Shown here: piece by piece, positions 35,523-45,078 of the stretch
Layout of the letters: every line of letters begins with the position of its first letter
Numbering within the stretch: position 1 is the first letter of the stretch
Assembly (NCBI GenBank): GCA_965221505.1
Contig: CBDCSI010000002.1
Location: forward strand, 868,001-932,000
From: CAZPXZ01 sp965221505
GTDB lineage: Bacteria > Pseudomonadota > Alphaproteobacteria > Rhodobacterales > CAZPXZ01
DNA length: 64,000 nucleotides
Direction: 5' to 3'
Translations under genes and position numbers: made by a program
Notes under the pieces: generated by a model
What the model saw: only the letters and a program-made list of their open reading frames with translations
Databases searched by the model: none
Told to the model about the DNA's origin: nothing

Positions 35523-35901
35523 TCTGCGCCCGGTTGGCCCGCCGATGCGGATGCCCGGTTTGCCGGGGCGACCCGGGAACGGGCGCCGGCGGCCGGGAAT
35601 CCCGGTATGCGCGGCAATTCAACCGGACGCGCGGCATGGCGGACGGACGGCGAGACTCCTCCGAGGACCCGAGACCGACCGCCGATGCGCCGCGCGTTCC
35701 CGCATCGCCCCGGTCTGCGGCAATTTCTCGCGGCCGTCGTCCGCTCTGTCGCCCCTCCTGGCGCTCTCCGATGCGGAGGTCGCCGGGCGGCGTTGCGGCA
35801 CGACGACGGCGGCGCGTTCGGAACCGCCGGAAGACCGGACCCGGTCGCCGAACGGGGAGTCGGCATCGGACGGGGCAACGCAAGCAAGGAAGGAGAGACA
35901 G

Positions 35902-37161
35902 ATGAAACGCTTGGGAAGGAAATCCGCGGTCACGGCGGCCGCGTTTGCGGCTTCGACCGCACTGGCCGCGAACGCGGCCGCGCAGGAGGTGGAAGTCCTG
36001 CACTGGTGGACCTCGGGCGGCGAGGCGGCCGCGCTGAACGTGCTGAAGGACGACCTGACGGCGCAGGGAATCGGCTGGCAGGACATGCCGGTCGCCGGCG
36101 GCGGCGGCGGACAGGCGATGACCGTGCTCCGCGCGCGGGTGACGGCCGGCAATCCGCCCACCGCCGTGCAGATGCTCGGCTTCGACATTCTCGACTGGGC
36201 CGAGCAGGGCGCGCTCGCGGACCTCAACGACGTCGCGGCCGCCGAGGGCTGGGACGCCGTGGTGCCCGAAGCGCTGCAGTTCTTCGCGAAATACGACGGC
36301 AAGTGGATTTCGGCGCCGGTCAACGTCCACTCGACCAACTGGGTCTGGGCCAACAAGGCCATCCTCGACGACCTGTCGATCGCGGTTCCGACCACTTGGG
36401 ACGAGTTTGTCGCGGCGATGCAGGCGGTTCAGGACGCGGGGCTGGTGGCGCTCGCGCATGGGGGAGAGGCCTGGCAGGAAGCGACCGTGTTCGACGGCGT
36501 GGCGATGTCCGCCGGCGGGCCGGAGTTCTACAAGGCGGCGTTCGTCGACCTGGACCCCGACGCGCTGGGCTCGGACGCCATGCTCGAGACGTTCGAGCGC
36601 ATGGCGACGCTTCGGAGCTTCGTGGACGAGAACTTCTCCGGACGAGACTGGAATCTCGCTTCGGCCATGGTCGTCAACGGCGAGGCGGCGTTCCAGATCA
36701 TGGGCGACTGGGCGAAGGGCGAGTTCCTGAACGCCGGCAAGGTTCCGGGCGAGGACTTCCTCTGCTTCCGCGTCCCGGGCTCCGGCGGCACGGTCACCTT
36801 CAACTCCGACCAGTTCGCCATGTTCGCCGTCTCCGGCGACGCAGCCGCCAGCCAGGCGGTTCTGGCGAGCGCCATCATGTCGCCGTCCTTCCAGTCCGCG
36901 TTCAACGTGGTCAAGGGCTCCGTCCCGGCGCGCACCGACGTCTCGGACGAGGCTTTCGACGCATGCGGCAAGCAGGGAATGGCCGATCTGGCCGAAGCGT
37001 CGGAGAACGGTACGCTGTTCGGCTCCATGGCGCACGGACACGCCAACCGCGCTTCCGTGAAGAACGCGATGTACGACGTGATCACCGCGCATTTCAACGG
37101 CGAATACGATTCCGAGACCGCGGTCGAGGAGATGGTCACGGCAGTCGAAATCGCCATGTAA
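35902..37161 (+). CDS. gtsA: glucose/mannose-type ABC importer substrate-binding protein
   Basis: Periplasmic receptor of 419 residues with a Sec signal (about 1-28, cleavage after AAAQ-type end) and an SBP_bac_1 fold. The mature N-terminus VEVLHWWTSGGEAAALNVLK, and inner blocks LRARVTAGNPPTAVQMLGFD, APVNVHSTNWVWANK, ENFSGRDWNLASAMV and VTFNSDQFAMF closely match what I recall of Pseudomonas GtsA and Thermus glucose/mannose-binding proteins. The ATG at 35902 follows GGAGAG. Together with two permeases and an ATPase it forms a gtsABCD-like operon with a LacI regulator at its end. Confidence 0.82.
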   Translation: MKRLGRKSAVTAAAFAASTALAANAAAQEVEVLHWWTSGGEAAALNVLKDDLTAQGIGWQDMPVAGGGGGQAMTVLRARVTAGNPPTAVQMLGFDILDWAEQGALADLNDVAAAEGWDAVVPEALQFFAKYDGKWISAPVNVHSTNWVWANKAILDDLSIAVPTTWDEFVAAMQAVQDAGLVALAHGGEAWQEATVFDGVAMSAGGPEFYKAAFVDLDPDALGSDAMLETFERMATLRSFVDENFSGRDWNLASAMVVNGEAAFQIMGDWAKGEFLNAGKVPGEDFLCFRVPGSGGTVTFNSDQFAMFAVSGDAAASQAVLASAIMSPSFQSAFNVVKGSVPARTDVSDEAFDACGKQGMADLAEASENGTLFGSMAHGHANRASVKNAMYDVITAHFNGEYDSETAVEEMVTAVEIAM

Positions 37162-37195
37162 GCGGTTTCGCTACCCTTCGCGAACGCGATATCTT

Positions 37196-37222
37196 CGGCA
37201 GGGCGGCCGCGCCGCCCTGCCG
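37196..37222 (+). promoter_or_regulatory. intercistronic stem-loop after gtsA
   Basis: A 12-bp perfect stem (arm CGGCAGGGCGGC) closed by a CGC triloop, between gtsA and the first permease gene, without a T-tract. It is one of four equivalent hairpins following binding-protein genes in this window. Confidence 0.65.
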
Positions 37223-37251
37223 CTCGTCCCGGAAGGGGAGAACCGAAGCTG

Positions 37252-38148
37252 ATGCCTGCCGCCGCCGGCACGGACCTGAGAACCCGCCTTCAGGACTGGG
37301 TTCCGAAACTCGTCCTGTCGCCCTCGGTGGCGGCGATGGTCGTGTTCGTATACGGCTTCATCTTCTACACTTTCTACCTGTCCTTCACCAACAGCCGCAT
37401 TCTCCCCGCCTACGACTGGGTCGGGCTGCAGAACTACGACCGGCTCTTTCGCCTCAGCCACTGGGAGACGGCGCTGATCAATCTGGGCGTGTTCGCCGCG
37501 CTCTACATCCTGTTCTGCACCGTCATCGGCCTCGCCCTGGCGATCTTCCTCGACCAGAAGATCCGCGGCGAGGGCATCCTTCGCCCGATCTACCTCTATC
37601 CGATGGCGCTCTCGTTCATCGTCACGGGGACCGCCTGGAAGTGGTTTCTCGACCCCGGAATCGGGATCGAGGCGACCATGCATCTCTGGGGCTGGGAGAG
37701 TTTCCGATTCGACTGGATCAAGAACCGCGATTACGCCATTTACACCGTCGTGATCGCCGCCGTATGGCAGACCTCCGGGTTCGTCATGGCGATGTTCCTG
37801 GCCGGACTTCGAGGGATCGACGACGAGATCCTGAAAGCCGCGCAGATCGACGGCGCGTCCAACTGGAACCTGTATCGCCGGATCGTCGTTCCGCAGCTCC
37901 GTCCGGCGTTTCTCTCGGCGTTCGTCATCCTGAGCCACCTCGCGATCAAGTCCTACGACCTGGTCATCGCGCTGACGGGCGGCGGACCCGGCCGGGCCAC
38001 CGAACTGCCCGCCACCTTCATGTATTCCTACACCTTCACGCGTAACCAGATGGGCATCGGCGCCGCTTCGGCGACCGTGATGCTGATGACCATCGCCGCG
38101 ATCATGATTCCCTATCTCTATTCCGAACTGCGGGAGAAGAGGTCATGA
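37252..38148 (+). CDS. gtsB: glucose-type ABC importer permease
   Basis: Inner-membrane subunit, 298 residues. It has six predicted helices beginning at LVLSPSVAAMVVFVYGFIFY, with the EAA loop KAAQIDGASNWNLYRRIVVPQL. GWNWKFFLDPG-like text (TAWKWFLDPGIGIE) and LTGGGPGRATELPATFMY are typical of GtsB/GguB-like permeases. The end overlaps the next permease gene by 4 nt (ATGA). Confidence 0.88.
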   Translation: MPAAAGTDLRTRLQDWVPKLVLSPSVAAMVVFVYGFIFYTFYLSFTNSRILPAYDWVGLQNYDRLFRLSHWETALINLGVFAALYILFCTVIGLALAIFLDQKIRGEGILRPIYLYPMALSFIVTGTAWKWFLDPGIGIEATMHLWGWESFRFDWIKNRDYAIYTVVIAAVWQTSGFVMAMFLAGLRGIDDEILKAAQIDGASNWNLYRRIVVPQLRPAFLSAFVILSHLAIKSYDLVIALTGGGPGRATELPATFMYSYTFTRNQMGIGAASATVMLMTIAAIMIPYLYSELREKRS

Positions 38149-39026
38149 GCGCCGCGCCGGCAGACAACCCGGTGTCGACCGGACGGGTCGGGCGGACCCT
38201 GATCCTCGTGGTACTGCTGGTGTTCGCGCTCTTCTATCTCCTGCCGCTCTTCGTCATGCTGGCCAATTCCCTCAAACCGCTCTCGGAGATCACCGGCGGC
38301 GGCATGATGGCGCTGCCGGACACCTGGACGCTCGAGCCGTGGCTCGCCGCATGGTCGACGGCCCAGGTCGGGGTGGACCCCACGGGGCTGCGCCCGTATT
38401 TCTGGAACTCGATCAAGATGGTGGTGCCGGCCGTCGCGATTTCGACGCTTCTCGGCGCGCTGAACGGCTACATCCTGACCAAGTGGCGCTTTCGCGGCGA
38501 CACGCTCCTGTTCGCGTTCCTGCTCTTCGCCTGTTTCATCCCGTTCCAGATCGTGCTCATTCCGATGGCCCGGATCCTCGGGCTCGCCGGACTGGCCGGC
38601 ACCACCGCCGGTCTGGTGCTGGTGCACGTCGTCTACGGGTTGGGATTCACCACGCTGTTCTTCCGCAACTACTACGCCGCTTTTCCGACCGAACTCGTGC
38701 GCGCGGCGCAGATCGACGGCGCCGGCTTTTTCCGCATCTTCTGGCGCATTCTCCTGCCGTCGTCGGGTCCCATCGTCGTGGTCTCCGTGATCTGGCAGTT
38801 CACCAACATCTGGAACGACTTCCTGTTCGGGGCGTCCTTCGCCGACCAGGACAGCCAGCCGATGACGGTTGCGCTCAACAACCTCGTGCAGAGCTCGACC
38901 GGGGTGAAGGAATACAACGTCCACTTCGCCGGCGCGATTCTGGCGGCCGCGCCGACGCTGCTGGTCTATATCTTCGCCGGGCGCTACTTCGTGCGCGGCC
39001 TGATGGCGGGATCCGTAAAGGGCTGA
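38145..39026 (+). CDS. gtsC: glucose-type ABC importer permease
   Basis: Second membrane subunit, 293 residues, with a first helix (LILVVLLVFALFYLLPLFVML), the EAA loop RAAQIDGAGFFRIFWRILLP and the MalG-type C-terminus GRYFVRGLMAGSVKG. Translationally coupled to gtsB by the ATGA overlap. The ATPase gene follows after 4 nt. Confidence 0.88.
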   Translation: MSAAPADNPVSTGRVGRTLILVVLLVFALFYLLPLFVMLANSLKPLSEITGGGMMALPDTWTLEPWLAAWSTAQVGVDPTGLRPYFWNSIKMVVPAVAISTLLGALNGYILTKWRFRGDTLLFAFLLFACFIPFQIVLIPMARILGLAGLAGTTAGLVLVHVVYGLGFTTLFFRNYYAAFPTELVRAAQIDGAGFFRIFWRILLPSSGPIVVVSVIWQFTNIWNDFLFGASFADQDSQPMTVALNNLVQSSTGVKEYNVHFAGAILAAAPTLLVYIFAGRYFVRGLMAGSVKG

Positions 39027-39030
39027 CGCA

Positions 39031-40149
39031 ATGGGATTTCTCGACCTGGTCAACGTATCCAAGTCCTTCGGAGCGACCGACATCCTCCACGAGGTGAGCC
39101 TTTCCGCCGAAGAGGGCGAATTCCTCGTGCTCGTCGGCCCTTCGGGATGCGGGAAGTCCACGCTGCTCAACATGATCTCCGGCCTGGAGTCGATCTCCTC
39201 CGGCGAGGTCTTCATCAAGGGCCGCTCCGTGAACGGAGTACATCCCTCCCGGCGAAACATCGCGATGGTGTTTCAGTCCTACGCGCTCTATCCCAACATG
39301 ACCGCGGGCCAGAACATCACCTTCGGCCTGGAGATGCACGGCGTTCCGAAACCGGAACGGGAACGCGCGCTCGCCGAGGTTGCGCGGCTCCTGCAAATCG
39401 AGACCCTGCTGAACCGAAAGCCGCGGCAACTCTCCGGCGGCCAGCGGCAGCGCGTCGCCATGGGCCGGGCGCTGGTTCGCAAGCCGGACGTGTTCCTGTT
39501 CGACGAGCCGCTCTCGAACCTGGACGCGAAGCTCAGGGTCGACATGCGCACGGAAATCAAGCGTCTGCACCAGGAGCTGGGCACCACCATCGTCTACGTG
39601 ACCCACGACCAGATCGAGGCCATGACGCTCTCGACCCGGATCGCGGTCATGAACGAGGGGCGCGTGCAGCAGCACGGAACGCCCAAGCAGATCTACGAGC
39701 GACCCGCCAACCTGTTCGTCGCGGGATTCATGGGCTCGCCCTCGATGAATCTCCTGCCGGCGCGAATCCGGGAGAGCGACGGCAAGGCGCTGGCGGAGGT
39801 CCGCGACGCCGCGGGCGAGCCGGCGACGCTGGAGTTCTCCGACGCAGCGACCGGTCTCCGCCGGCATGCCGGCAGGGACGTCGTCCTCGGCCTGCGCCCG
39901 GAAGCCGTCACGGACCCCGACGGCGCGGACCGCAAGTCCCGATGCGTACGCAGCTTCCGAAACGCCGTGTCCGTGATCGAGCCCGCCGGATCGGACACCT
40001 TCGTCTCCACGGTCGTCTCCGGCCGGAACTGTATCGCCCGCATGCGAGCGGACGTCGAACCCCGTCCGGGCGAGGCGTTCGAGTTTGCCGTCAACATGGA
40101 AAAGGCCGTGGTGTTCGACCCCGAGACCGGCGCACGCATCGACGCGTGA
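39031..40149 (+). CDS. glucose-type ABC importer ATPase (MalK/UgpC type)
   Basis: Energises the gts importer. Of 372 residues, it has Walker A GPSGCGKST, signature LSGGQRQR, Walker B FLFDEPLSNLD and switch His in VYVTHDQIEAMT. A C-terminal regulatory TOBE domain has LGLRPEAVTD. It is last of the transporter genes. The corresponding Pseudomonas gene is often called gtsD or malK. Confidence 0.93.
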   Translation: MGFLDLVNVSKSFGATDILHEVSLSAEEGEFLVLVGPSGCGKSTLLNMISGLESISSGEVFIKGRSVNGVHPSRRNIAMVFQSYALYPNMTAGQNITFGLEMHGVPKPERERALAEVARLLQIETLLNRKPRQLSGGQRQRVAMGRALVRKPDVFLFDEPLSNLDAKLRVDMRTEIKRLHQELGTTIVYVTHDQIEAMTLSTRIAVMNEGRVQQHGTPKQIYERPANLFVAGFMGSPSMNLLPARIRESDGKALAEVRDAAGEPATLEFSDAATGLRRHAGRDVVLGLRPEAVTDPDGADRKSRCVRSFRNAVSVIEPAGSDTFVSTVVSGRNCIARMRADVEPRPGEAFEFAVNMEKAVVFDPETGARIDA

Positions 40150-40324
40150 CGGTCCCCCGGCACGCCATGCCAGGTCCTTCGCCCGCAGATTGCGGCGCCG
40201 CCGGAGGCGTGCGGGCTCTCGCGCGCTCGGGCGTCCGTCCCGCCGGATCGGCCCGGCGATCCCTGCGGAGCGGGGAGTCCTTTCGGGCGCCGGCCGGAGG
40301 GGAGGAGCGACGGGACCGCATGCG

Positions 40325-41392
40325 ATGACTCGGCACGCCACGATTCTCGACGTCGCGCGGGCCGCGAGCGTGTCGAAGTCGACCGTCTCCCTGGTGCTCC
40401 GGGGCAGCCCGAGGATCAGCGCCGCGACCGCCGAGCGCGTCCGGGCGGCCATTCGCTCCACCGGTTACGTCTACAACCGCGCCGCCGCCCGACTTCGCAG
40501 TCCCGGAGCCGGCATGATCGGTCTCGTGATCAACGACCTCCAGAACCCGTTCTTCACCCAGTTCGCCGCGTCGATGCAGGGAGCGCTCTCGAGTCGCGGC
40601 TACGCGACCGTCGTCTCGAACGCCAGCGAGGACGCGTCGCAGCAGGACCAGGCCATAGTCTCGATGATCGAGCACCGCGTGTCGGCGCTCGTCGTCTCGC
40701 CCGCCTACGGGGACACCGGACCGACCTTCGACCGCATCGCGCGCGCCGGCGTTCCCGCCGTCCAGGTGGTGCGTCAGGTCGACGACCGCACCGACCTGTT
40801 TCCCTTCGCGTCCTTCGACTACCGGGGAGCCGCACGACGCGCGACGCGGCATCTCTACGAGGTCGGCGCCGGATCCGTCGCGTTCGTCGGCGGCGTCGAC
40901 AGCCGACGCGTCACCCACGAGCGGATGTCCGGCTACGCGCAGGCGGTCGCCGCGCACAGGGACGCCCCGAGGTTCTTTCCCGGAGAGGCGACCCGCCGCT
41001 TCGGCAGGGAGGCCGCGCGAAAGATCGTCGGGGCGGACCCGCCGATCGACGCGGCGCTCTGTTTCAACGACCTCATCGCGCTCGGAATGTGCGCCGGCCT
41101 CGCCGAGATGGGCGTCACGGTCGGGAGGGAGTTTCGGATCGCCGGAATCGACGACCTGGCCGAGAGCGCGGAGTGCTGGCCGGGCCTGACCTCGGTGCGA
41201 TGCGATACCGCCTCCTTCGGACACCATGTCGCGCGGGTCCTGCTTCGCTGGCTCCGAAGCGGCGAGCGGCCGCAGCCGGAGTACCGCGCCCGCACCCGGC
41301 TAATCCCGCGCGTCTCCACCTGCGGATGCGCGAAGGCCGGTCGTCGCGCGGCCGGGACGCAGGCCGAACCGGTGCCGGCGGCGCCCGCTTGA
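40325..41392 (+). CDS. LacI-family transcriptional regulator of the gts operon
   Basis: A 355-residue repressor with the N-terminal HTH TILDVARAASVSKSTVSLVLRG (residues 6-27), hinge region RAAARLRSPGAG and a periplasmic-binding-like domain (VINDLQNPFFTQFAASM, FNDLIALGMCAGLAEMGV, GIDDLAESAECWPGLTSV). It ends in a Cys/Ala-rich tail. It lies 175 nt after the ATPase gene on the same strand, so it is probably part of the same unit or has its own weak promoter. Likely site: the GTGGAACGTTCCAC palindrome at 35503. Confidence 0.92.
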   Translation: MTRHATILDVARAASVSKSTVSLVLRGSPRISAATAERVRAAIRSTGYVYNRAAARLRSPGAGMIGLVINDLQNPFFTQFAASMQGALSSRGYATVVSNASEDASQQDQAIVSMIEHRVSALVVSPAYGDTGPTFDRIARAGVPAVQVVRQVDDRTDLFPFASFDYRGAARRATRHLYEVGAGSVAFVGGVDSRRVTHERMSGYAQAVAAHRDAPRFFPGEATRRFGREAARKIVGADPPIDAALCFNDLIALGMCAGLAEMGVTVGREFRIAGIDDLAESAECWPGLTSVRCDTASFGHHVARVLLRWLRSGERPQPEYRARTRLIPRVSTCGCAKAGRRAAGTQAEPVPAAPA

Positions 41393-41489
41393 TCCAGTCC
41401 ACCCGTTGCGGCTACGGTCGGGCGCGCGCGTCCGCCGAGGGAGGCGATGCGGCGACATCTGGTAGCGTTGGCGCCCAGGGAGACTCGGA

Positions 41490-42779
41490 ATGCTGAACCG
41501 GCCCCGAACCGCAGCGGTCGCCCTGGCCTTCGCGGCCGCGTTCTGGATCTGTCAGACCGCTTCCCCGCCGGCGATCGCGCAGGTCGGGTCCAAACCGCCC
41601 GCATCGAGAGACAGGAACATGGTCGATATCGACGCTTTCCCGGCATGGCTGGAGACTTTCAAGGCGACGGCCGTCAAACAGGGGGTCGAGCCGGAGGTCG
41701 CGGAACGGGCTTTCGCCGACGTCAGCTTCAACCCGCGCGTCGTCCAACTCGAATCCTATCAGCCGGAGTTCGTCCGGCCGGTCTGGGAGTTCCTCGACGA
41801 CGCGACCTCGGGCTACCGGATTACCGTGGGCCTGCGCAAGATGCGCGAGCACGCCGAGCTGTTTCGGGAACTCGAGGAACGATTCGGCGTACCGGCCGAA
41901 ATCGTCGCGGCCATCTGGGGCCTCGAATCGGGCTACGGCTCCAATCTCGGCGGCTTCAACGTGATCGAGTCCCTTGCGACCGTCGCGTTCGGCGGACGAC
42001 GCAAGAGTTTTGCCCGCAGGCAGCTGCTCGCGGCGCTCGAAGTCCTCGAAGAGGCGACCCCGGGAGCCAGGGAACTGCAGGGATCCTGGGCGGGAGCGCT
42101 CGGACATACCCAGTTCATCCCGACGACGTTCCTCGCATACGCGATCGACTACGACGGCGACGGCTACCGGGATTTCTGGTCGAAGGATCCTGCCGACGCC
42201 CTGGGTTCCGCCGCGAGCTACCTGGTCGAGGCCGGCTGGCAGAAGGGCATGCCGGTCTTCATGGAAGTCACGCTCCCGGCGGATTTCGACTATCGCGACG
42301 CCGAACTGAAGCGGACGCGTCCGTACGGCGCCTGGCGGGAAGACGGCGTGCGTCTGGCCTCCGGCGAGCCGCTCCCCGACGACGTGCCGCAGGACGCCAA
42401 GGTCAGCGCGTTCACGCCAGCCGGCCACCGGGGACCGGCGTTCCTGGCGTTCGAGAACGTGCACGCGTTGCTCCTCTACAACCGCGCGAACAGCTACGTG
42501 CTGGGCGTCTGGCTGCTCAGCGAGCAGCTGGCGCGCCGACCGGAACTCCGGGGCGCATGGCCCGTGGACGACGGCGCGTTGCGGGTCGGAGAAGTCGCGG
42601 AACTCCAGCGCCTCCTCACCGTTCTCGGCCACGACACGCAGGGAGCGGACGGCATCGTCGGACCCAGAACCCGGGCCGCCGTTCGAGCGTTCCAGGAGTC
42701 CCGACAACAGGTGCCGGACGGACACATCAATCCGGCGCTGATCGAGTCGGCCCGGAGCGCGGCGGGAAGCGGCGAATAG
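41490..42779 (+). CDS. MltB-type lytic murein transglycosylase with peptidoglycan-binding domain
   Basis: Cleaves the glycan strands of peptidoglycan to 1,6-anhydromuropeptides in the periplasm. The 429-residue precursor has a signal peptide (about 1-31, ending AIAQ). The SLT_2/GH103 domain has catalytic E146 in WGLESGYGS and further blocks GALGHTQFIPTTF and DYDGDGYRDFW. A C-terminal PG_binding_1 domain (about 360-425, LQRLLTVLGHDTQGADGIVGPRTRAAVRAFQ) completes the usual architecture. No lipobox Cys is seen, so it is probably soluble. Confidence 0.93.
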   Translation: MLNRPRTAAVALAFAAAFWICQTASPPAIAQVGSKPPASRDRNMVDIDAFPAWLETFKATAVKQGVEPEVAERAFADVSFNPRVVQLESYQPEFVRPVWEFLDDATSGYRITVGLRKMREHAELFRELEERFGVPAEIVAAIWGLESGYGSNLGGFNVIESLATVAFGGRRKSFARRQLLAALEVLEEATPGARELQGSWAGALGHTQFIPTTFLAYAIDYDGDGYRDFWSKDPADALGSAASYLVEAGWQKGMPVFMEVTLPADFDYRDAELKRTRPYGAWREDGVRLASGEPLPDDVPQDAKVSAFTPAGHRGPAFLAFENVHALLLYNRANSYVLGVWLLSEQLARRPELRGAWPVDDGALRVGEVAELQRLLTVLGHDTQGADGIVGPRTRAAVRAFQESRQQVPDGHINPALIESARSAAGSGE

Positions 42780-42824
42780 GGGAAGCGAACCCGGCCGGTC
42801 ACCCGGCAAGCGTTCGCAGCGCGG

Positions 42825-42845
42825 GCCGGGTCAACCGAACCCGGC
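42825..42845. terminator. possible bidirectional hairpin between convergent genes
   Basis: GCCGGGT and ACCCGGC form a 7-bp stem around a 7-nt loop in the 207-nt gap between mltB and the convergent aldose epimerase gene. It has no U-tract, so it would be a weak terminator at best. Confidence 0.35.
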
Positions 42846-42866
42846 TCGCGTCAGCCGAACCCGGCT
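42830..42866. repeat. short tandem repeat, 20-bp period
   Basis: Two copies of GTCARCCGAACCCGGCT begin 20 bp apart (42830 and 42850). A third copy of the core CGAACCCGGC lies at 42786. All are inside the convergent intergenic region. Confidence 0.55.
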
Positions 42867-42986
42867 ACAGGACAGCGGGGAATACGCCCGAGAAATCCGG
42901 GCGACGCCGACTCCGGCCTCGTCGTTCGTTTCGCGCCCCAGGAGCGCGCGTCGGTCGCGGGCCGCCGTTTCCCGCTCGAGACCCGG

Positions 42987-43874
42987 TCAGTCCGGATCGA
43001 ACACTTCCACCCGGTACTCGACCCACATCGTCTCGCCGCGCGCGAGCCGCTTCATGCCGGCGATGCCGTCCCACCGGGTATCGTGCGTGGCGTTGGTGAC
43101 GTGGGTCTGCGGCTCTGCACAGATCGCCTGGAGCTCCCGGTTCACGTAGACGTGCAGATGCGGCGCGTCCGACCCCAGATGCACCATCGCCGGCAGATGC
43201 GGCAGGCGCAGGGTCGCCCAGCCCGACCAGCCGGCAAAGCATTGGTCCAGCCCGTCGTCCGATTCCGGTCCCAATCTGCACAATGTGTCTTGCAGCCTCT
43301 CGTAGCGCTGCGGGTAGAGCGCATCGTCGGCGACGAAGCGTCCCTCCGCCCGGAATTCGAGGCACGCGTCCGTTCCGGGCATGTAGAACCAGGGATGAAA
43401 TCCCACGCCGGCGAGAATCCAGTCGGCCGACTCGTTTCGGAAGCCGACCCGGTGCACGACTCCCTCGTCGTCGGAAACCGAAATCTCCTGAATGCCCCGA
43501 CCCAGTTCGACGCCGGCCCCGGTCGCGATCCGGCAGGTCCATCGGCAGCTCTGGGCCGTGCCGCCGTCTTCCGCCGACCAGGCCGTATCGCAGCCCAGGC
43601 CGTGGATGGCGCAGCGTTCCGAGGGCCAGTTCATCTCCACCTCGACCGGACCCGCACTGGTCCGCATCGCCATCGGCAGGAGACGGTTGCAAAACGGCAG
43701 CATGGCGAAATTGCCGTAGAGCGGAATGCGGCCCCGGTCGGCGTCCCGCTCGGGGCGCGGCCGGAACAGGTCGTATTCCGCACCGGACCCGCGCCACTTC
43801 AGCCATTCCACCCGTCCGCCGTTCTCCGGATCGACCCCGACCGAGTAGCGGTCCGACTTCACGACATGGATCAT
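42987..43874 (-). CDS. aldose 1-epimerase (mutarotase) family protein
   Basis: A galactose-mutarotase-fold protein that interconverts alpha and beta anomers of sugars or sugar phosphates. Of 295 residues, key family positions are recognisable: FCNRLLPM near the N-terminal third, the His of CAIHGLG and the His of GVGFHPWFY, plus a late acidic residue in CAEPQTHVTNA. The ATG at 43874 lies behind GGGAGG; an open frame to 43937 is not needed. It is near the glucose importer but on the other strand, so a role in glucose use is only plausible. Confidence 0.82.
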   Translation of the reverse strand: MIHVVKSDRYSVGVDPENGGRVEWLKWRGSGAEYDLFRPRPERDADRGRIPLYGNFAMLPFCNRLLPMAMRTSAGPVEVEMNWPSERCAIHGLGCDTAWSAEDGGTAQSCRWTCRIATGAGVELGRGIQEISVSDDEGVVHRVGFRNESADWILAGVGFHPWFYMPGTDACLEFRAEGRFVADDALYPQRYERLQDTLCRLGPESDDGLDQCFAGWSGWATLRLPHLPAMVHLGSDAPHLHVYVNRELQAICAEPQTHVTNATHDTRWDGIAGMKRLARGETMWVEYRVEVFDPD

Positions 43875-43986
43875 CGCCTCCCGCTCCCCGCTATCGGCCG
43901 TTTCGCTTCGCCCGGCATCCGGTCCCCGGAGCGGCAATCTCCCCGGTCGTCCAGGGCCGCTCGCGTCGCAGGCATTCTCGGTTCTC

Positions 43987-44340
43987 TCAGCGATCGAGGA
44001 TCACGTCGAAACCGCCCCAGACGATCCGGGTGGTGTCGAACGGCATCGGAAGCGCCTCCGGGGCCAGACGGGGATCTTCCATCATCTTCTGCATCCCCTC
44101 GTCGCACGCTTCCTTCGACGGCCACTCGACCCAGCCCAGACAGACCGTTTCGTTCGCGCGCCGCTTTACCGCCATCGGAAAGGACGTGATCTTTCCCTCC
44201 GGGACGTTGTCGCCCCAGCACTCCACATACCGGGTCGCGCCGAGTTCCATGACGACTTCCGCCGCGGTCTCGACGTGCTTGACATAGGCTTCCCGGTTCT
44301 CGTTCGGCACCGCCGCCACAAATCCGAATACGTAGCTCAT
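43987..44340 (-). CDS. DUF1428 family protein (YbaA-like)
   Basis: A 117-residue alpha/beta (dimeric ferredoxin-like) protein of unknown function. It matches the DUF1428 pattern: SYVFGFVAAVPNENREAYV, RYVECWGDNVPEGKITSFPMAV, VCLGWVEWPSKEACDEG and a final DTTRIVWGGFDVILD. It is translated from an ATG behind GGAAGGGG. It lies between the aldose epimerase and VOC genes on the same strand. Confidence 0.85.
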   Translation of the reverse strand: MSYVFGFVAAVPNENREAYVKHVETAAEVVMELGATRYVECWGDNVPEGKITSFPMAVKRRANETVCLGWVEWPSKEACDEGMQKMMEDPRLAPEALPMPFDTTRIVWGGFDVILDR

Positions 44341-44592
44341 GTCCGTCCCCTTCCCTCGGTCTCGCCCGCCGCTGCGGGGAGACGGCTCGATATCGTTCTC
44401 GGGCGCGCCGCGCCGCGGATTCGGGACGCGGGCACCGGGCCGCATCGTCGGAAGGCCGGTCCCCGCGAGTTCGCATGCAGGCGCGAGATTGGCGTACGCT
44501 CCTCGGAACCCCGTCCGAACCTCGTCGGCTCCCGCTCTCGCGCCCACGCCGCCCAAGCGACCATCCTGCAAGCGCGCCGCGTCCGTTGCAAG

Positions 44593-45078
44593 TCAAGCGC
44601 CTTTCTTCGACTCGCCGCGAAACGCGGCCTCCAGCGCAGCCAGATCGAGCCTCTTCATCTGCATCATCGCATCGAACACCCTGGCCGAGGCGTCGCGGTC
44701 GGTCGAGGCCAGCATCGCCGGGAGGGCCTTCGGAACCACCTGCCAGGAAAGGCCGAAGCGGTCCGTCAGCCAGCCGCAGGGCTGTTCGCTTCCGCCCCCG
44801 TCGATCAGCGCGTCCCAGAGCCGGTCGGTGTCGGCCTGATTCTCGGTCAGGACAGAAATCGACGCGGCCGGGGTCAGCTCGTAATGCGGGCCTCCGTTCA
44901 GGGCCTGATACGGCACCCCGGCCAGGGTGAAGTCGACGATCAGCGCCGGCCCGTCCGGGTCCGGTCGATGGATCGCGTCAATTCGGCTGTCCGGGAACAG
45001 GGACACGTACAGCTTTGCGGCGTTCTCGCCCTGGTCGTCGAACCACAGGCAGGTGCGTATGGAATCGGGCCGGATCAT
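44593..45078 (-). CDS. VOC-superfamily PhnB-like protein
   Basis: A 161-residue glyoxalase/bleomycin-resistance fold protein of the PhnB/3-demethylubiquinone-methyltransferase-like group. Family text: TCLWFDDQGENAAKLYVSLFPDSRI, FQALNGGP-like (YQALNGGPHYEL), and CGWLTDRFGLSWQVVP. The function of the group is unknown. The pairing with a DUF1428 gene downstream may be an operon, but the gap is 252 nt. Confidence 0.87.
   Translation of the reverse strand: MIRPDSIRTCLWFDDQGENAAKLYVSLFPDSRIDAIHRPDPDGPALIVDFTLAGVPYQALNGGPHYELTPAASISVLTENQADTDRLWDALIDGGGSEQPCGWLTDRFGLSWQVVPKALPAMLASTDRDASARVFDAMMQMKRLDLAALEAAFRGESKKGA

Noticed and set aside
35140..35901. In-frame N-terminal extension of gtsA by 254 codons
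   Set aside because: Composition is Arg/Pro/Ser-rich, and gtsA has its own ribosome site, ATG and signal peptide at 35902; the promoter/operator at 35494 also lies inside it.
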